Below are positions 1-8,431 of a stretch of DNA of 51,321 bases, piece after piece. Source of the DNA: Actinomycetes bacterium (GTDB taxonomy: Bacteria > Actinomycetota > Acidimicrobiia > Acidimicrobiales > JABEUL01); assembly GCA_021777355.1 (NCBI GenBank), contig JAJYDO010000007.1, positions 1 to 51,321 of the forward strand, given 5' to 3'. How positions within the stretch are numbered: position 1 is the first letter of the stretch; every line of letters begins with the position of its first letter. Made by a program: the position numbers and the translations under genes. The notes beneath the pieces were generated by a model. That model worked only from the letters and a program-made list of their open reading frames with translations. It searched no databases and had not been told where the DNA came from.

Positions 1-91
1 AGCAATATGACGTGCTGTTAAGGATATCGGCATCGTCACCCTCAACTTGAGGATTTAGCCCCAATTTCCACTGTTGGGACGGGAATTTCAT
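1..91 (-). CDS. Partial CDS downstream of pilO, product unknown
   Basis: An open frame begins at an ATG (first base 91) 11 nt after the pilO stop and stays open to the window edge for about 30 codons (begins MKFPSQQWKLGL). The short spacing and same strand suggest it is the next gene of the pilus operon. The fragment is too short to assign a family. It could be a further pilus-assembly protein or an unrelated gene. Confidence 0.5.
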   Translation of the reverse strand, partial: MKFPSQQWKLGLNPQVEGDDADILNSTSYC

Positions 92-102
92 TCAAAAACT
101 AA

Positions 103-717
103 TTAACCAAGATAAAGTATGTTTGCATTAACCGTTAGAGTTGCTGTCGTAGCAACTTGAAATGCATTATTCGCATAGGATCCTAGCTGCCAAGATACAT
201 TATTTACAACAATAATTGCTGTAATTATCGGTGAGTTCTGAAGTCCCCACATAAACCCTCCGGGTGCGAGAAGATTGGGGACTGTTCCCTTTACGGAAAA
301 GGTTAGCGACCCGGGATTTACGCCGGAACCCGATGTTCCCGAAGTCGTTGCCGCGGCGCCGGGAGTAGTGGCCGTCGGATAGCCTACCTGGACGGAAGTA
401 AGGTTGCAGTTCGAAGTCGGTTGGCTGGCTAAATCGTTCAATTCATTTGCAATTAAATCTGGCTCCGGTGCAGGGGGCAATACTGCTTCTAAATTCTGCA
501 ATGCCTGTAATGTGGTTTTATTTGACGCAGCGGCAGTTTTCGCCTGGGTATATTGGCTGTTTAATGTGGCATAAGAACTTTGAGCGGCGGCAATTAAACT
601 GTTATTACTCGAAATTCCTGAATCGACGGTTGACATACCCACAAACCACCAGATAAGGGCTGCCAAAACTACTCCTCCAATGGTGCCTAATATTGCTCGA
701 TCATTTAAAATATTCAT
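103..717 (-). CDS. pilO: PilO-like type IV pilus inner-membrane protein
   Basis: A 204-aa protein with a short cytoplasmic N-terminus, one membrane segment (about residues 9-28, GTIGGVVLAALIWWFVGM), a predicted coiled region (about 35-80), and an extracytoplasmic Ser/Thr/Gly-rich part ending in a beta-rich segment. This is the PilO layout: a bitopic protein that pairs with PilN and links the PilM ring to the outer parts of the pilus machine. Sequence identity to PilO is not obvious, so the call relies on topology and on position 8 nt after the pilM-pilN fusion. A low-complexity insert (about residues 113-136) is unusual for PilO. The gene is probably cotranscribed with its upstream neighbour. 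Confidence 0.7.
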   Translation of the reverse strand: MNILNDRAILGTIGGVVLAALIWWFVGMSTVDSGISSNNSLIAAAQSSYATLNSQYTQAKTAAASNKTTLQALQNLEAVLPPAPEPDLIANELNDLASQPTSNCNLTSVQVGYPTATTPGAAATTSGTSGSGVNPGSLTFSVKGTVPNLLAPGGFMWGLQNSPIITAIIVVNNVSWQLGSYANNAFQVATTATLTVNANILYLG

Positions 718-725
718 GAAATCTC

Positions 726-2489
726 CTATTTGTATTCTTTAGCTCTTGGTGAAAGTGCGGCCGTGGTAATCCCAAAGGCTGCCGGGAAGGTCACTGGAGA
801 TACTGTATTTTGAGTTGCGCCAGCACTACTTCCAGCCTGTTGAACCGAGGATACTACCGGCACGGTGAACATCGGATCTTTTCCTACGGCATTTACCCAA
901 TTGGTGAAATCCGGATAGCCGTTTAGACCTAGAACGTTTACTGAGACAACTGCAATTACTTGGGTAAGCGGTATTGCATTTCCGTTTGACAGAATAGTTG
1001 TGGCACCAGCGTAAGGGCCACCAAGGCTGGTTCCAATGTTGGCTGCACCCGCCGCTGAACCCGAACCGGCAGTTGCTACCGTGTCAATTGACATCACATA
1101 TGTTCCGGGTGCACTGGGATTCAGCTTGGTTGTTATCTCATTGTAAACGGCCGACCAATCAACTTCGTCTTGAAGGTAAGGAGCTACCGAAGCTTCCAGG
1201 GCGGTGAGTCTTGCTTTCGTTTGTAAAGTCTGCTCGAGGGAGGCTATTTGAGCTGTAAGCGCGTTGTTTTGGGCCTTTTGGCTGGCTAGTGTCGTGCCTC
1301 CGTTATACCAGTTGTAAGACTGATAGCCAAACCAGCCAACCATCAGAATCAAAAGTACAGCTGCTCCGGCAAACACATAACGCCTTGTTTTCTGCAAAGA
1401 AGCCTTTCGCGTAACTTCGGGCGGGAGAAGATTAATTGGTTTGACGCCTTGGGGTTCGGGTATCGCAAGACCCAACACCGTAGACATCGAAGGCTCCCGA
1501 CGAGCGGCATCTTCGGGCAATAATCCGATCTGGGAAATATCAATAGATGCCAGTGGGTGTGCGGTCATCACAGGAATTCTGAATTGCTGCTGAATTCTTG
1601 GAATTAGACCTTCCAGCAGCGCTCCGCCGCCTGTAATAAGTACTCTTTCAATATTTTGCCTGTCGGCAAGGCCATTGTAATAGTCCACTGACGATTTGAC
1701 TTCGTTTACCAAAGCAGCAGTGGCATCTCGAGCGGCAGCAGATGCAGTTACATACTGAGGTCCTGGCAGGCTCAAGTTCCATTTGATCTGTTCGGCATCT
1801 TGGAAAGGAGCGTCAAGTGAGGATGCTATTGCCTCTGTGACTTTGTCACCACCTTGTCCAATAGTTCGCACAAAATTAGCAATTCCAGCTTCGTGAACCA
1901 CCACCATCGTCAATCCTGCACCAATTGAAACTATTGCCTCGGCACCAGCCACTTCCGGAAGACCTGCTCTCGCACTTCTCACCAATGCTAAAGCCGAAAG
2001 GTCAACAGCAATGGGAACAAGGTCTGCGTCCTCCATTACCTGAATTACCGGCTCCACGAGTTCTCGGTGTGCGGCGGCAAACAAGACGCGGTTTTGGGAT
2101 ACCCCACCGTCACCTGTATAGGTTCCAATGACGCGCGCTGAAAGAAGAGTCTGTTCTATCGGGAATGGAATTACGTCTTCTGCTTGGAACCTTACGACTT
2201 CATCCAACTCTTTGTCGCTAACTTGAGCAATCTGAATTTCACGAATAATTGCACGCAATCCAGAGACCCCGACAGACACTCGGTTTGAACTAAAATCTGC
2301 TTCGCCCCAAAGCCTCTTTAACCTATCGGTAACGACATTACGATCTGCAATTTCACCTTCTAGTACCGCTCCAGGTGGAAGCGGAACTTCCCCGTAATTT
2401 ATTAATGCAGGGGTGCCAGTACCCAGAGCCAGTTCAACTGCCCTAACGCCACTTGTTCCTATTTCAACACCTACGGTTCGAAACGCCAT
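726..2489 (-). CDS. PilM-PilN fusion protein
   Basis: A 587-aa protein that joins two pilus proteins normally made separately. Residues 1-345 are PilM, an actin-like cytoplasmic ATP-binding fold: it starts VGVEIGTSGVRAVEL (phosphate-1-like loop), has FQAEDVIPFP near 101-110, and an adenosine-type loop LITGGGALLEGL near 284-295. Residues 351-359 (PINLLPPEV) match the conserved N-terminal peptide of PilN that docks into PilM. One membrane helix (about 371-390), a coiled stretch and a periplasmic PilN domain follow to the end. In the known machine PilM binds this PilN peptide, so the fusion locks the pair at 1:1. The start is the ATG at 2489. pilC lies 80 nt upstream and pilO 8 nt downstream. 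Confidence 0.9.
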   Translation of the reverse strand: MAFRTVGVEIGTSGVRAVELALGTGTPALINYGEVPLPPGAVLEGEIADRNVVTDRLKRLWGEADFSSNRVSVGVSGLRAIIREIQIAQVSDKELDEVVRFQAEDVIPFPIEQTLLSARVIGTYTGDGGVSQNRVLFAAAHRELVEPVIQVMEDADLVPIAVDLSALALVRSARAGLPEVAGAEAIVSIGAGLTMVVVHEAGIANFVRTIGQGGDKVTEAIASSLDAPFQDAEQIKWNLSLPGPQYVTASAAARDATAALVNEVKSSVDYYNGLADRQNIERVLITGGGALLEGLIPRIQQQFRIPVMTAHPLASIDISQIGLLPEDAARREPSMSTVLGLAIPEPQGVKPINLLPPEVTRKASLQKTRRYVFAGAAVLLILMVGWFGYQSYNWYNGGTTLASQKAQNNALTAQIASLEQTLQTKARLTALEASVAPYLQDEVDWSAVYNEITTKLNPSAPGTYVMSIDTVATAGSGSAAGAANIGTSLGGPYAGATTILSNGNAIPLTQVIAVVSVNVLGLNGYPDFTNWVNAVGKDPMFTVPVVSSVQQAGSSAGATQNTVSPVTFPAAFGITTAALSPRAKEYK

Positions 2490-2569
2490 ATATTATTTCC
2501 CTTCGATACTAATGACAATAAATTGATTTCATTTTTATAGATAACGCCCTAATCAAGCGAAACTCGACG

Positions 2570-3808
2570 TTAGCTACCGCCAGCCTGGTTATTCATATCT
2601 TTTATAAAGGAAAACATAGGCAGATACAGACTAATGACTATAAAACCAACCATTCCACCGATAAAGACAATCATTAATGGTTCCAAAATTGAAGTTAGTG
2701 AATCCACCATAGCAGCTACTTCGCTTTCGTAAAATTCAGCCACTTTTTCAAGCAAAGCGTCCAAGGCACCAGTCTGTTCACCGGTATCAATCATGTGAGT
2801 AACCATTGAAGGCATCACGCTGTGTTGAGCCAGTGTTGCAGCCAAAGGCTTTCCGTTTCGAATGCCTTCACGGCAATCCCTCAATGCTCTTTCGACAACT
2901 TTATTGCCAGCGGTATCGGCAACGATATCAAGAGCCTCAACCAATGGCACACCTGATGTGACCAATGATGAGAGTGTGCTGGTAAAACGAGCAAGTGCGG
3001 ATTTGTGAACTAGCTTTCCAAAAACCGGCAATCTCAACTTGACTTTATCGACTGTCATCTTACCGCTATCAGTGTGAGCCCATTTAACAAATGCTACGAC
3101 ACAGCCGACTATGCAAGCCAAAATTACAACTGCCCATATACTAAGCAGAGCATTAGAAATATCCACTAAAAGCAGAGTAGGCGCTGGAAGAGGGGCCTTA
3201 ATCTGCAAGAACAGTTTCTTAAAAATTGGAACAATGAAAATCATCATTCCAAAGAAAATCAATACAACGACACAAAGCACCACAACTGGATACGACATTG
3301 CCGACTTAATTGTTCGCCTAAGTTCAACTTGTTTTTCTATTGTCGTCGAAAGCTTTAATAAAACTCCATCCAAGTTACCGCCAATTTCACCAGCTCTGAC
3401 CATGGCAACATAAAGCGGAGAAAATGCCTTCGGATGTTTCGCCAAAGCGGCAGACAAGGCAGTTCCTTGCTCGACGTCTTGCCTCACGGCCATCAACACC
3501 ACCGCCAGCGCCTTGTCTTCGGTCTGTTCGGCCAAAACTCCAATAGCGCGAACAATAGTTAAGCCTGAATCAACCATCGTGGCAAACTGTCTGCTCATAA
3601 CAGATACGGCTTTAATGCTTATTCGATCTGTCAACCCAGGAATATGTAGGTCCCCGCCAAGCTTCGAAGTCGGCACGATTGATATCGGAACTAGCCCTTT
3701 ATCACGTAAAGACGCCGAAACGACTTTCATGTCAGAAGCATCAAAATGGCCCTTTATAACTTTTCCACTAGCATCTCTAGCCTTGTAATCAAATGACGTT
3801 GTTGGCAT
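2570..3808 (-). CDS. pilC: Type IV pilus inner-membrane platform protein PilC
   Basis: A 412-aa protein of the type II secretion F / PilC family, of usual length. It has two copies of the GspF domain (about residues 70-195 and 275-400), each with a helical bundle and membrane helices (about 172-196, 218-242 and 376-400). Family hallmarks include the first-domain segment MSRQFATMVDSGLTI and the second-copy equivalent FTSTLSSLVTSGVPLVEAL. PilC sits in the cytoplasmic membrane and is turned by PilB or PilT to add or remove pilin subunits. It lies 38 nt downstream of the PilT-like ATPase gene in the same direction. Confidence 0.95.
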   Translation of the reverse strand: MPTTSFDYKARDASGKVIKGHFDASDMKVVSASLRDKGLVPISIVPTSKLGGDLHIPGLTDRISIKAVSVMSRQFATMVDSGLTIVRAIGVLAEQTEDKALAVVLMAVRQDVEQGTALSAALAKHPKAFSPLYVAMVRAGEIGGNLDGVLLKLSTTIEKQVELRRTIKSAMSYPVVVLCVVVLIFFGMMIFIVPIFKKLFLQIKAPLPAPTLLLVDISNALLSIWAVVILACIVGCVVAFVKWAHTDSGKMTVDKVKLRLPVFGKLVHKSALARFTSTLSSLVTSGVPLVEALDIVADTAGNKVVERALRDCREGIRNGKPLAATLAQHSVMPSMVTHMIDTGEQTGALDALLEKVAEFYESEVAAMVDSLTSILEPLMIVFIGGMVGFIVISLYLPMFSFIKDMNNQAGGS

Positions 3809-3846
3809 ATCGAACTCCTTGGTTATTTCCTATTATTACTAAAAAT

Positions 3847-5622
3847 CTACAGTGATTTAATGTAATCTCTAAGCTCATTTTCATCCTTACATCTGTCAAA
3901 GGCAACAGCCTCGGTTATCTGCCCTGCTTTAACAGCCTTAGCAAGTGCTTGGTCCATTGTCTGCATTCCTATCGCAGCCCCGGTTTGCATAAGCGAATAA
4001 ATTTGGTGGGTCTTGGCAGCCCTAATCAAGTTTCTAATTGCAGGCGTTGCCACTAGTACCTCGGCAACACCGACTCTTCCGACACCGCTCGCGCTTACTA
4101 CCAATTGCTGGGTAACAATGCCCTCAATTGAACCTGCCAACTGCACTCTAACTTGGTCCTGCTGGTTGGTCGGGAAAACGTCAATAATACGGTCAACAGT
4201 CTGTGGTGCATCCTGGGTGTGCAGTGTGGCAAAAACCAAGTGACCTGTTTCAGCAGCTGTAAGAGCCGTTGATATTGTCTCTAAGTCACGCATTTCACCG
4301 ACAAGTATTACGTCTGGGTCCTGGCGCAAAACATGCTTTAATGCCTCCGCGAAAGACTTGGTGTCCGTTCCTACTTCCCTTTGGTTGACAATTGAACGGC
4401 CGTGGTTATGCAAAAATTCAATCGGGTCTTCAACCGTCATAATGTGCAAAGGTCTGGTTTGGTTGATTATGGAAATAAGCGACGCAAGAGTGGTTGATTT
4501 ACCCGAACCTGTAGGACCAGTAACCAAAACCAGGCCGCGACGGAGTTCGGTAAACGTACGTATAGAGTCAGGAAGCGCCAGGGTTTCAAAAGATGGAATG
4601 TCATGTGGAATAGTCCTTAAGACAGCACCGATAGATCCACGTTGTTGAAATACGTTTACACGAAAACGACCAACACCCATAATCGAGTGCGAAGTATCTA
4701 GCTCCTTATTGGCTTCAAAACGCTCCCTTAGACCTTGAGTGACAACACTGTAAATCATCTCGCGGATTGTTTCGTTATCAAGCGGCACCTGTCCCTCGAT
4801 TGGCCGAATTGATCCATCAACACGAATGGAAGGTGCCAAACGATTTGTCAAGTGCAAGTCGGAGGAACCGTGTTCAACCGCATATACCAACAGATCATTT
4901 ATGTCGTGCATAATCGGAATTGTCGGTTTTTCAGGAGCAGCCGGAGGCGGCGGCGGAGCCATGGGAGCCGGAGGCGGCGGAGCCATGGGAGCCGGAGGCG
5001 GCGGAGCCATGGGAGCCGGAGGCGGCGGAGCCATGGGAGCCGGAGGCGGCGGAGCCATGGGAGCCGGAGGCGGCGGAGCCATGGGAGCCGGTTGTCCCGG
5101 AAGTATTGGCATGGGAGGCGGCGGAGCCATTGGAGCCGGTTGTCCCGGCGGAGGAGGAGCCGCGGGAGGCGGTGTAGAAGACTCATAAACCATAGTCATC
5201 ACCCTTTCAATTGCAATAGGATCACCTAACACAACGTGTACTTCGAGACCGAGCAAATCAGAAATGCTCCGTCTGTCGACCATTTCAATTGGTTCAGAAC
5301 CTGCTACTACAAGCTTCTGGTTGTCAATTTGGTAGCCAACAATATTAAATTCCTTCGCAACGGCTCCCGGAAGAGCTTTAATTGCCTCTACTGAAGGTCT
5401 CTGTGCCGCCAGATCAACAGTCGGTAAACCAGCAACTTCAGACATTACCAGCAGTAAATTTGGAATTGGAAGAGAAGACCTTTCAACTAAAGCTTTTACG
5501 AGGCTAATTTGCTTTGATCGGGCATGTTCCACCGCTGCGTCAAGTTCTCCTTGGGGGCAATACCCAGATGCAACCAGGGCAGCTCCTAATTTCCTTTCCC
5601 ACTCGGGAGATCGCGAAACCAC
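3847..5622 (-). CDS. pilT: PilT-type retraction ATPase with N-terminal MshEN-like domain and polyproline linker
   Basis: A 591-aa protein, against about 350-370 aa for ordinary PilT. Residues 8-148 form a GspE-N/MshEN-like domain (starts KLGAALVASGYCPQGEL). Residues 150-230 are a Pro/Ala/Met linker made of repeated APMAPPPP. Residues 233-591 are a full PilT motor: Walker A GPTGSGKST (369-377), Asp box TVEDPIEF (396-403), Walker B VILVGEMRD (438-446), His box GHLVFATLHT (460-469), and the PilT C-terminal motif AIRNLIRAA. It hydrolyses ATP to depolymerise the pilus. The GTG start shares its G with the TAG stop of pilB, so the two are probably translationally coupled. A second, plain PilT is encoded at 9264-10364. 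Confidence 0.93.
   Translation of the reverse strand: MVSRSPEWERKLGAALVASGYCPQGELDAAVEHARSKQISLVKALVERSSLPIPNLLLVMSEVAGLPTVDLAAQRPSVEAIKALPGAVAKEFNIVGYQIDNQKLVVAGSEPIEMVDRRSISDLLGLEVHVVLGDPIAIERVMTMVYESSTPPPAAPPPPGQPAPMAPPPPMPILPGQPAPMAPPPPAPMAPPPPAPMAPPPPAPMAPPPPAPMAPPPPAPMAPPPPPAAPEKPTIPIMHDINDLLVYAVEHGSSDLHLTNRLAPSIRVDGSIRPIEGQVPLDNETIREMIYSVVTQGLRERFEANKELDTSHSIMGVGRFRVNVFQQRGSIGAVLRTIPHDIPSFETLALPDSIRTFTELRRGLVLVTGPTGSGKSTTLASLISIINQTRPLHIMTVEDPIEFLHNHGRSIVNQREVGTDTKSFAEALKHVLRQDPDVILVGEMRDLETISTALTAAETGHLVFATLHTQDAPQTVDRIIDVFPTNQQDQVRVQLAGSIEGIVTQQLVVSASGVGRVGVAEVLVATPAIRNLIRAAKTHQIYSLMQTGAAIGMQTMDQALAKAVKAGQITEAVAFDRCKDENELRDYIKSL
4947..5090 (-). repeat. Six-copy 24-bp tandem repeat in the pilT linker
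   Basis: A 24-bp unit recurs with its central ccatgg at 4959, 4983, 5007, 5031, 5055 and 5079, without visible differences between the core copies. Each unit encodes APMAPPPP on the minus strand. Two degenerate units lie beside it (to about 5160, encoding GQPAPMAPPPP-like stretches). The identical copies suggest recent expansion by slippage, so copy number may vary among strains. It is coding and lacks spacers, so it is not a CRISPR array. Confidence 0.95.
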
Positions 5623-8219
5623 TATGCGACCACCCTCAAGACTTCTTCAATTGACGTCATTCCTTCTAGCGACTTCCGGAATCCATCCTGGCGCATTGGG
5701 ATCATACCTTGCTCAATAGCCTGTCGCGCAATTACATCGCTTTGGGCTTTCTCAAATATGAGTCTCTCAATTTCTTCAGACATTATAAGTATCTCGGCGA
5801 CAGCTAGCCGGCCTCTGTATCCGGTTCTCGAACACGCTTGGCATCCGACGGGTCTAAACAAAGTTACTTCTTTGACTAATGCCAACGTAGACTCATCAAT
5901 GCCGGCAACATGAAGTTCTTCATCAGTTGCGTCATATGGCTCCTTGCATTTCACGCACAATTTTCGCGGCAACCGTTGCGTGACAATAGCTCTTAGGGCA
6001 GAAGTTACCAAGAAAGGCTCAACTCCCATTTCAAGTAACCTCATGGGTGTATTTGCAGCTTCATTTGTATGCAACGAGGACAAAACCAAGTGACCGGTTA
6101 GAGCCGCTTCAATTGCAATTCCGGCCGTCTCGCTGTCTCTAATCTCACCAACCAGAATGATATCCGGATCACCACGCATCATGGCCTTAAGACAACTGGC
6201 AAAATTTAAACCTGCCTTAGGGTTCACTTGCATCTGATTAATACCGGGAATTTGATATTCGACCGGGTCCTCGACAGTGATTACGTGTTTTTCAGGGGTG
6301 TTAAGAATATTTAGAGTCGAGTAGAGTGTCGTTGACTTTCCTGAACCTGTAGGTCCAGTTACCAAAATTGTTCCATAGGGCTTGGTATATGCCGTTTCAT
6401 ATCTCTCGAGAACATCCGGATAAAATCCAAGGTCTTCTAGAGACATCAAAGCATTCGACTTGTCGAGGATTCTCATAACAATCTTCTCACCGTGAATTAC
6501 TGGGAAAGAAGCGATACGCAAGTCAAGTTTTCTGTTTCCAGCAGAAAGTGAAATTCGACCATCCTGTGGAACTCTGTGCTCAGCAATATTTAGATCACCC
6601 ATAACTTTTAGCCTTGCAATAACAGAAGGTATAATTGCCTTTGGAGCCCTATTGAAGTCGTGTAACACACCGTCAATTCGGTATCGAACTCTTAAATCGG
6701 TTTCGGTTGGCTCAACGTGAATATCAGAGGCTCTCTCGTTTAAAGCCTGCAGAATAATGGAGTTAACAAACCTTACGACCGGAGCATCATCAGCCGCGGA
6801 TGCCTCCAGGTTCGTGATTCCAAGTCCGCCTTCTGCGGCTGTAGTTGCTTGTGCGGCTTCGGCAGCTGCAGTCTCAGTTTCTTCATCCAACCTATAGATT
6901 CGATCTATATACTCACCAATCTGAGAAGCAGTGGCAACCATGGGTTTAAATTCACGGCCGAGAATACTTCTCAAGTCGTCCATGGCAACCATATCGGAGG
7001 GGTTGGCAACTGCAACTAGCGCAATGTCGCCTTCCCATCCAATCGCAAGTACTCGATGCCGTCGAGCAATTGCAACAGGAACTTTTCTGGCCGTATCTTC
7101 ATCAATTGGATACTCGCCCAAATCAACAAAACCTAATCCAATTTCAGCTGCCATTGCCCGAATCAAATCTGACTCAGTAACGGCATTCATTTCCGTCAGC
7201 ACTTGCGCTAAAGGCTTTCCGGTAGAGCGATGAGTGCTTAAAGCAGCTTCCATTTGGTCAGGTGTAACTCGACCTGCCGCAATCAACGAGTTGGCCAGAG
7301 GTGGAATTACGTCTTCGTCTTCGTCTTCGTCGTCTAAACCAAAATCTGCCAAATAATCGAGATCAGTCCCGCCGTCAGATCCCATTTCATCTGTATCGCC
7401 GAATTCATCGTCAAATAAAATTGATCCGCCCGTAAAAGAGCCTAGGTCATAACTTGGAACTTCACCATCGTCATCACCGAAGTCATCCTCATAACTAACC
7501 GGTGCAGGTGGTGCCTGTTCCGGCTCTGGAACTTGTTGTGGGGCGACCTCATTTATTTGATGCGCCATTGCAGGGACACCAGGCGGAGGCGGAGGCGGCG
7601 GAGGCGATTCCGTGCCGTCATCTGTGGCGAACATCGTTGCAAATATGGAATCACCTACGTCATCACCAGACGCAGTAGGAACACTTTCTGGCACATTTCC
7701 TCCCGGGACTGTCATCTCTTCACCATACAATCGTGAAGCGTACTCTGCAATTTTCGACGGTTTTGCAACCATTGGCTGGAAATCTCTGCCGAGAATGCTT
7801 TTGAGCTCGTCCTGTAGCATAAGGTTGTCTGGGTCTGACACAGCAATGACGGGAGTCCCGAATTTCCAACCAATTGGAAGTATTCCATTTTGTTTCACCA
7901 ACCTTACAGGTACTAAAGATGCTGCAGCAGCATTAAAAGTGTACCTGTCAAGATCCACATATTCAATGCCAGCCCCCATGGCCAGGGATTTTGCTATAGC
8001 TTCTTCAGAAATACCACCGGATGACTGTACTACCTTTAACAGCGAAGTTCCCGATGACTCGGCTGAGGTCAAAAGTTGCTGGATTTTCTCCTTGGGCATT
8101 GCGTTCGTAGCCAAAAGAGCATTTGCGAATGGAGGCCATCCGTCAACAGTCTCGACAACTGGCGCCGCGCCGCGTTGGCGCCTGCGGCCACCGCCACTGA
8201 GACTATTCTCCATCCTCAT
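5622..8219 (-). CDS. pilB: Type IV pilus extension ATPase PilB with two MshEN-like domains
   Basis: An 865-aa protein, longer than the typical 560-600 aa. Two GspE-N/MshEN-like domains (about residues 27-168 and 304-446) are separated by a Pro-rich stretch (PPPPPPPPG near 206-214) and a very acidic linker (about 243-303). The motor follows: Walker A GPTGSGKST (622-630), Asp box ITVEDPVEY (647-655), Walker B IILVGEIRD (687-695), His box GHLVLSSLHT (709-718). A zinc-type tetracysteine (C755, C758, C793, C796), typical of GspE/PilB and absent from PilT, is present. It powers pilin polymerisation on PilC. It is the first gene of the minus-strand cluster; pilD diverges from it across about 210 bp. 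Confidence 0.95.
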   Translation of the reverse strand: MRMENSLSGGGRRRQRGAAPVVETVDGWPPFANALLATNAMPKEKIQQLLTSAESSGTSLLKVVQSSGGISEEAIAKSLAMGAGIEYVDLDRYTFNAAAASLVPVRLVKQNGILPIGWKFGTPVIAVSDPDNLMLQDELKSILGRDFQPMVAKPSKIAEYASRLYGEEMTVPGGNVPESVPTASGDDVGDSIFATMFATDDGTESPPPPPPPPGVPAMAHQINEVAPQQVPEPEQAPPAPVSYEDDFGDDDGEVPSYDLGSFTGGSILFDDEFGDTDEMGSDGGTDLDYLADFGLDDEDEDEDVIPPLANSLIAAGRVTPDQMEAALSTHRSTGKPLAQVLTEMNAVTESDLIRAMAAEIGLGFVDLGEYPIDEDTARKVPVAIARRHRVLAIGWEGDIALVAVANPSDMVAMDDLRSILGREFKPMVATASQIGEYIDRIYRLDEETETAAAEAAQATTAAEGGLGITNLEASAADDAPVVRFVNSIILQALNERASDIHVEPTETDLRVRYRIDGVLHDFNRAPKAIIPSVIARLKVMGDLNIAEHRVPQDGRISLSAGNRKLDLRIASFPVIHGEKIVMRILDKSNALMSLEDLGFYPDVLERYETAYTKPYGTILVTGPTGSGKSTTLYSTLNILNTPEKHVITVEDPVEYQIPGINQMQVNPKAGLNFASCLKAMMRGDPDIILVGEIRDSETAGIAIEAALTGHLVLSSLHTNEAANTPMRLLEMGVEPFLVTSALRAIVTQRLPRKLCVKCKEPYDATDEELHVAGIDESTLALVKEVTLFRPVGCQACSRTGYRGRLAVAEILIMSEEIERLIFEKAQSDVIARQAIEQGMIPMRQDGFRKSLEGMTSIEEVLRVVA

Positions 8220-8431
8220 CTATTTCCTCGCATTTCTTTTATATTATTCCTGGCAGGCATTAACAGCTAGATAGTTTTCCACGTAAAATGAAAACATTAC
8301 ACAAATATTCTAAGCTTTGCTAGCCCCTTACATTACTACGCGTGACTATATAGTTACAACAGGTGGTTTATCTTTTGTACCAAATTTGAACTAATTTCTG
8401 CTGTCATGTCTTTTTCCACTACGGTTTGATT

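Noticed and set aside
4947-5090. Regular repeats considered as a CRISPR array
   Set aside because: Units are contiguous 24-mers without spacers, and they encode protein.
4826-5229. Plus-strand Gly- and Arg-rich frames opposite the pilT linker
   Set aside because: They are antisense readings of the GC-rich 24-bp repeat and stay open only because of its composition.
7612-8274. 220-codon plus-strand frame opposite pilB
   Set aside because: No family resemblance and fully antisense to a well-supported pilB N-terminus.
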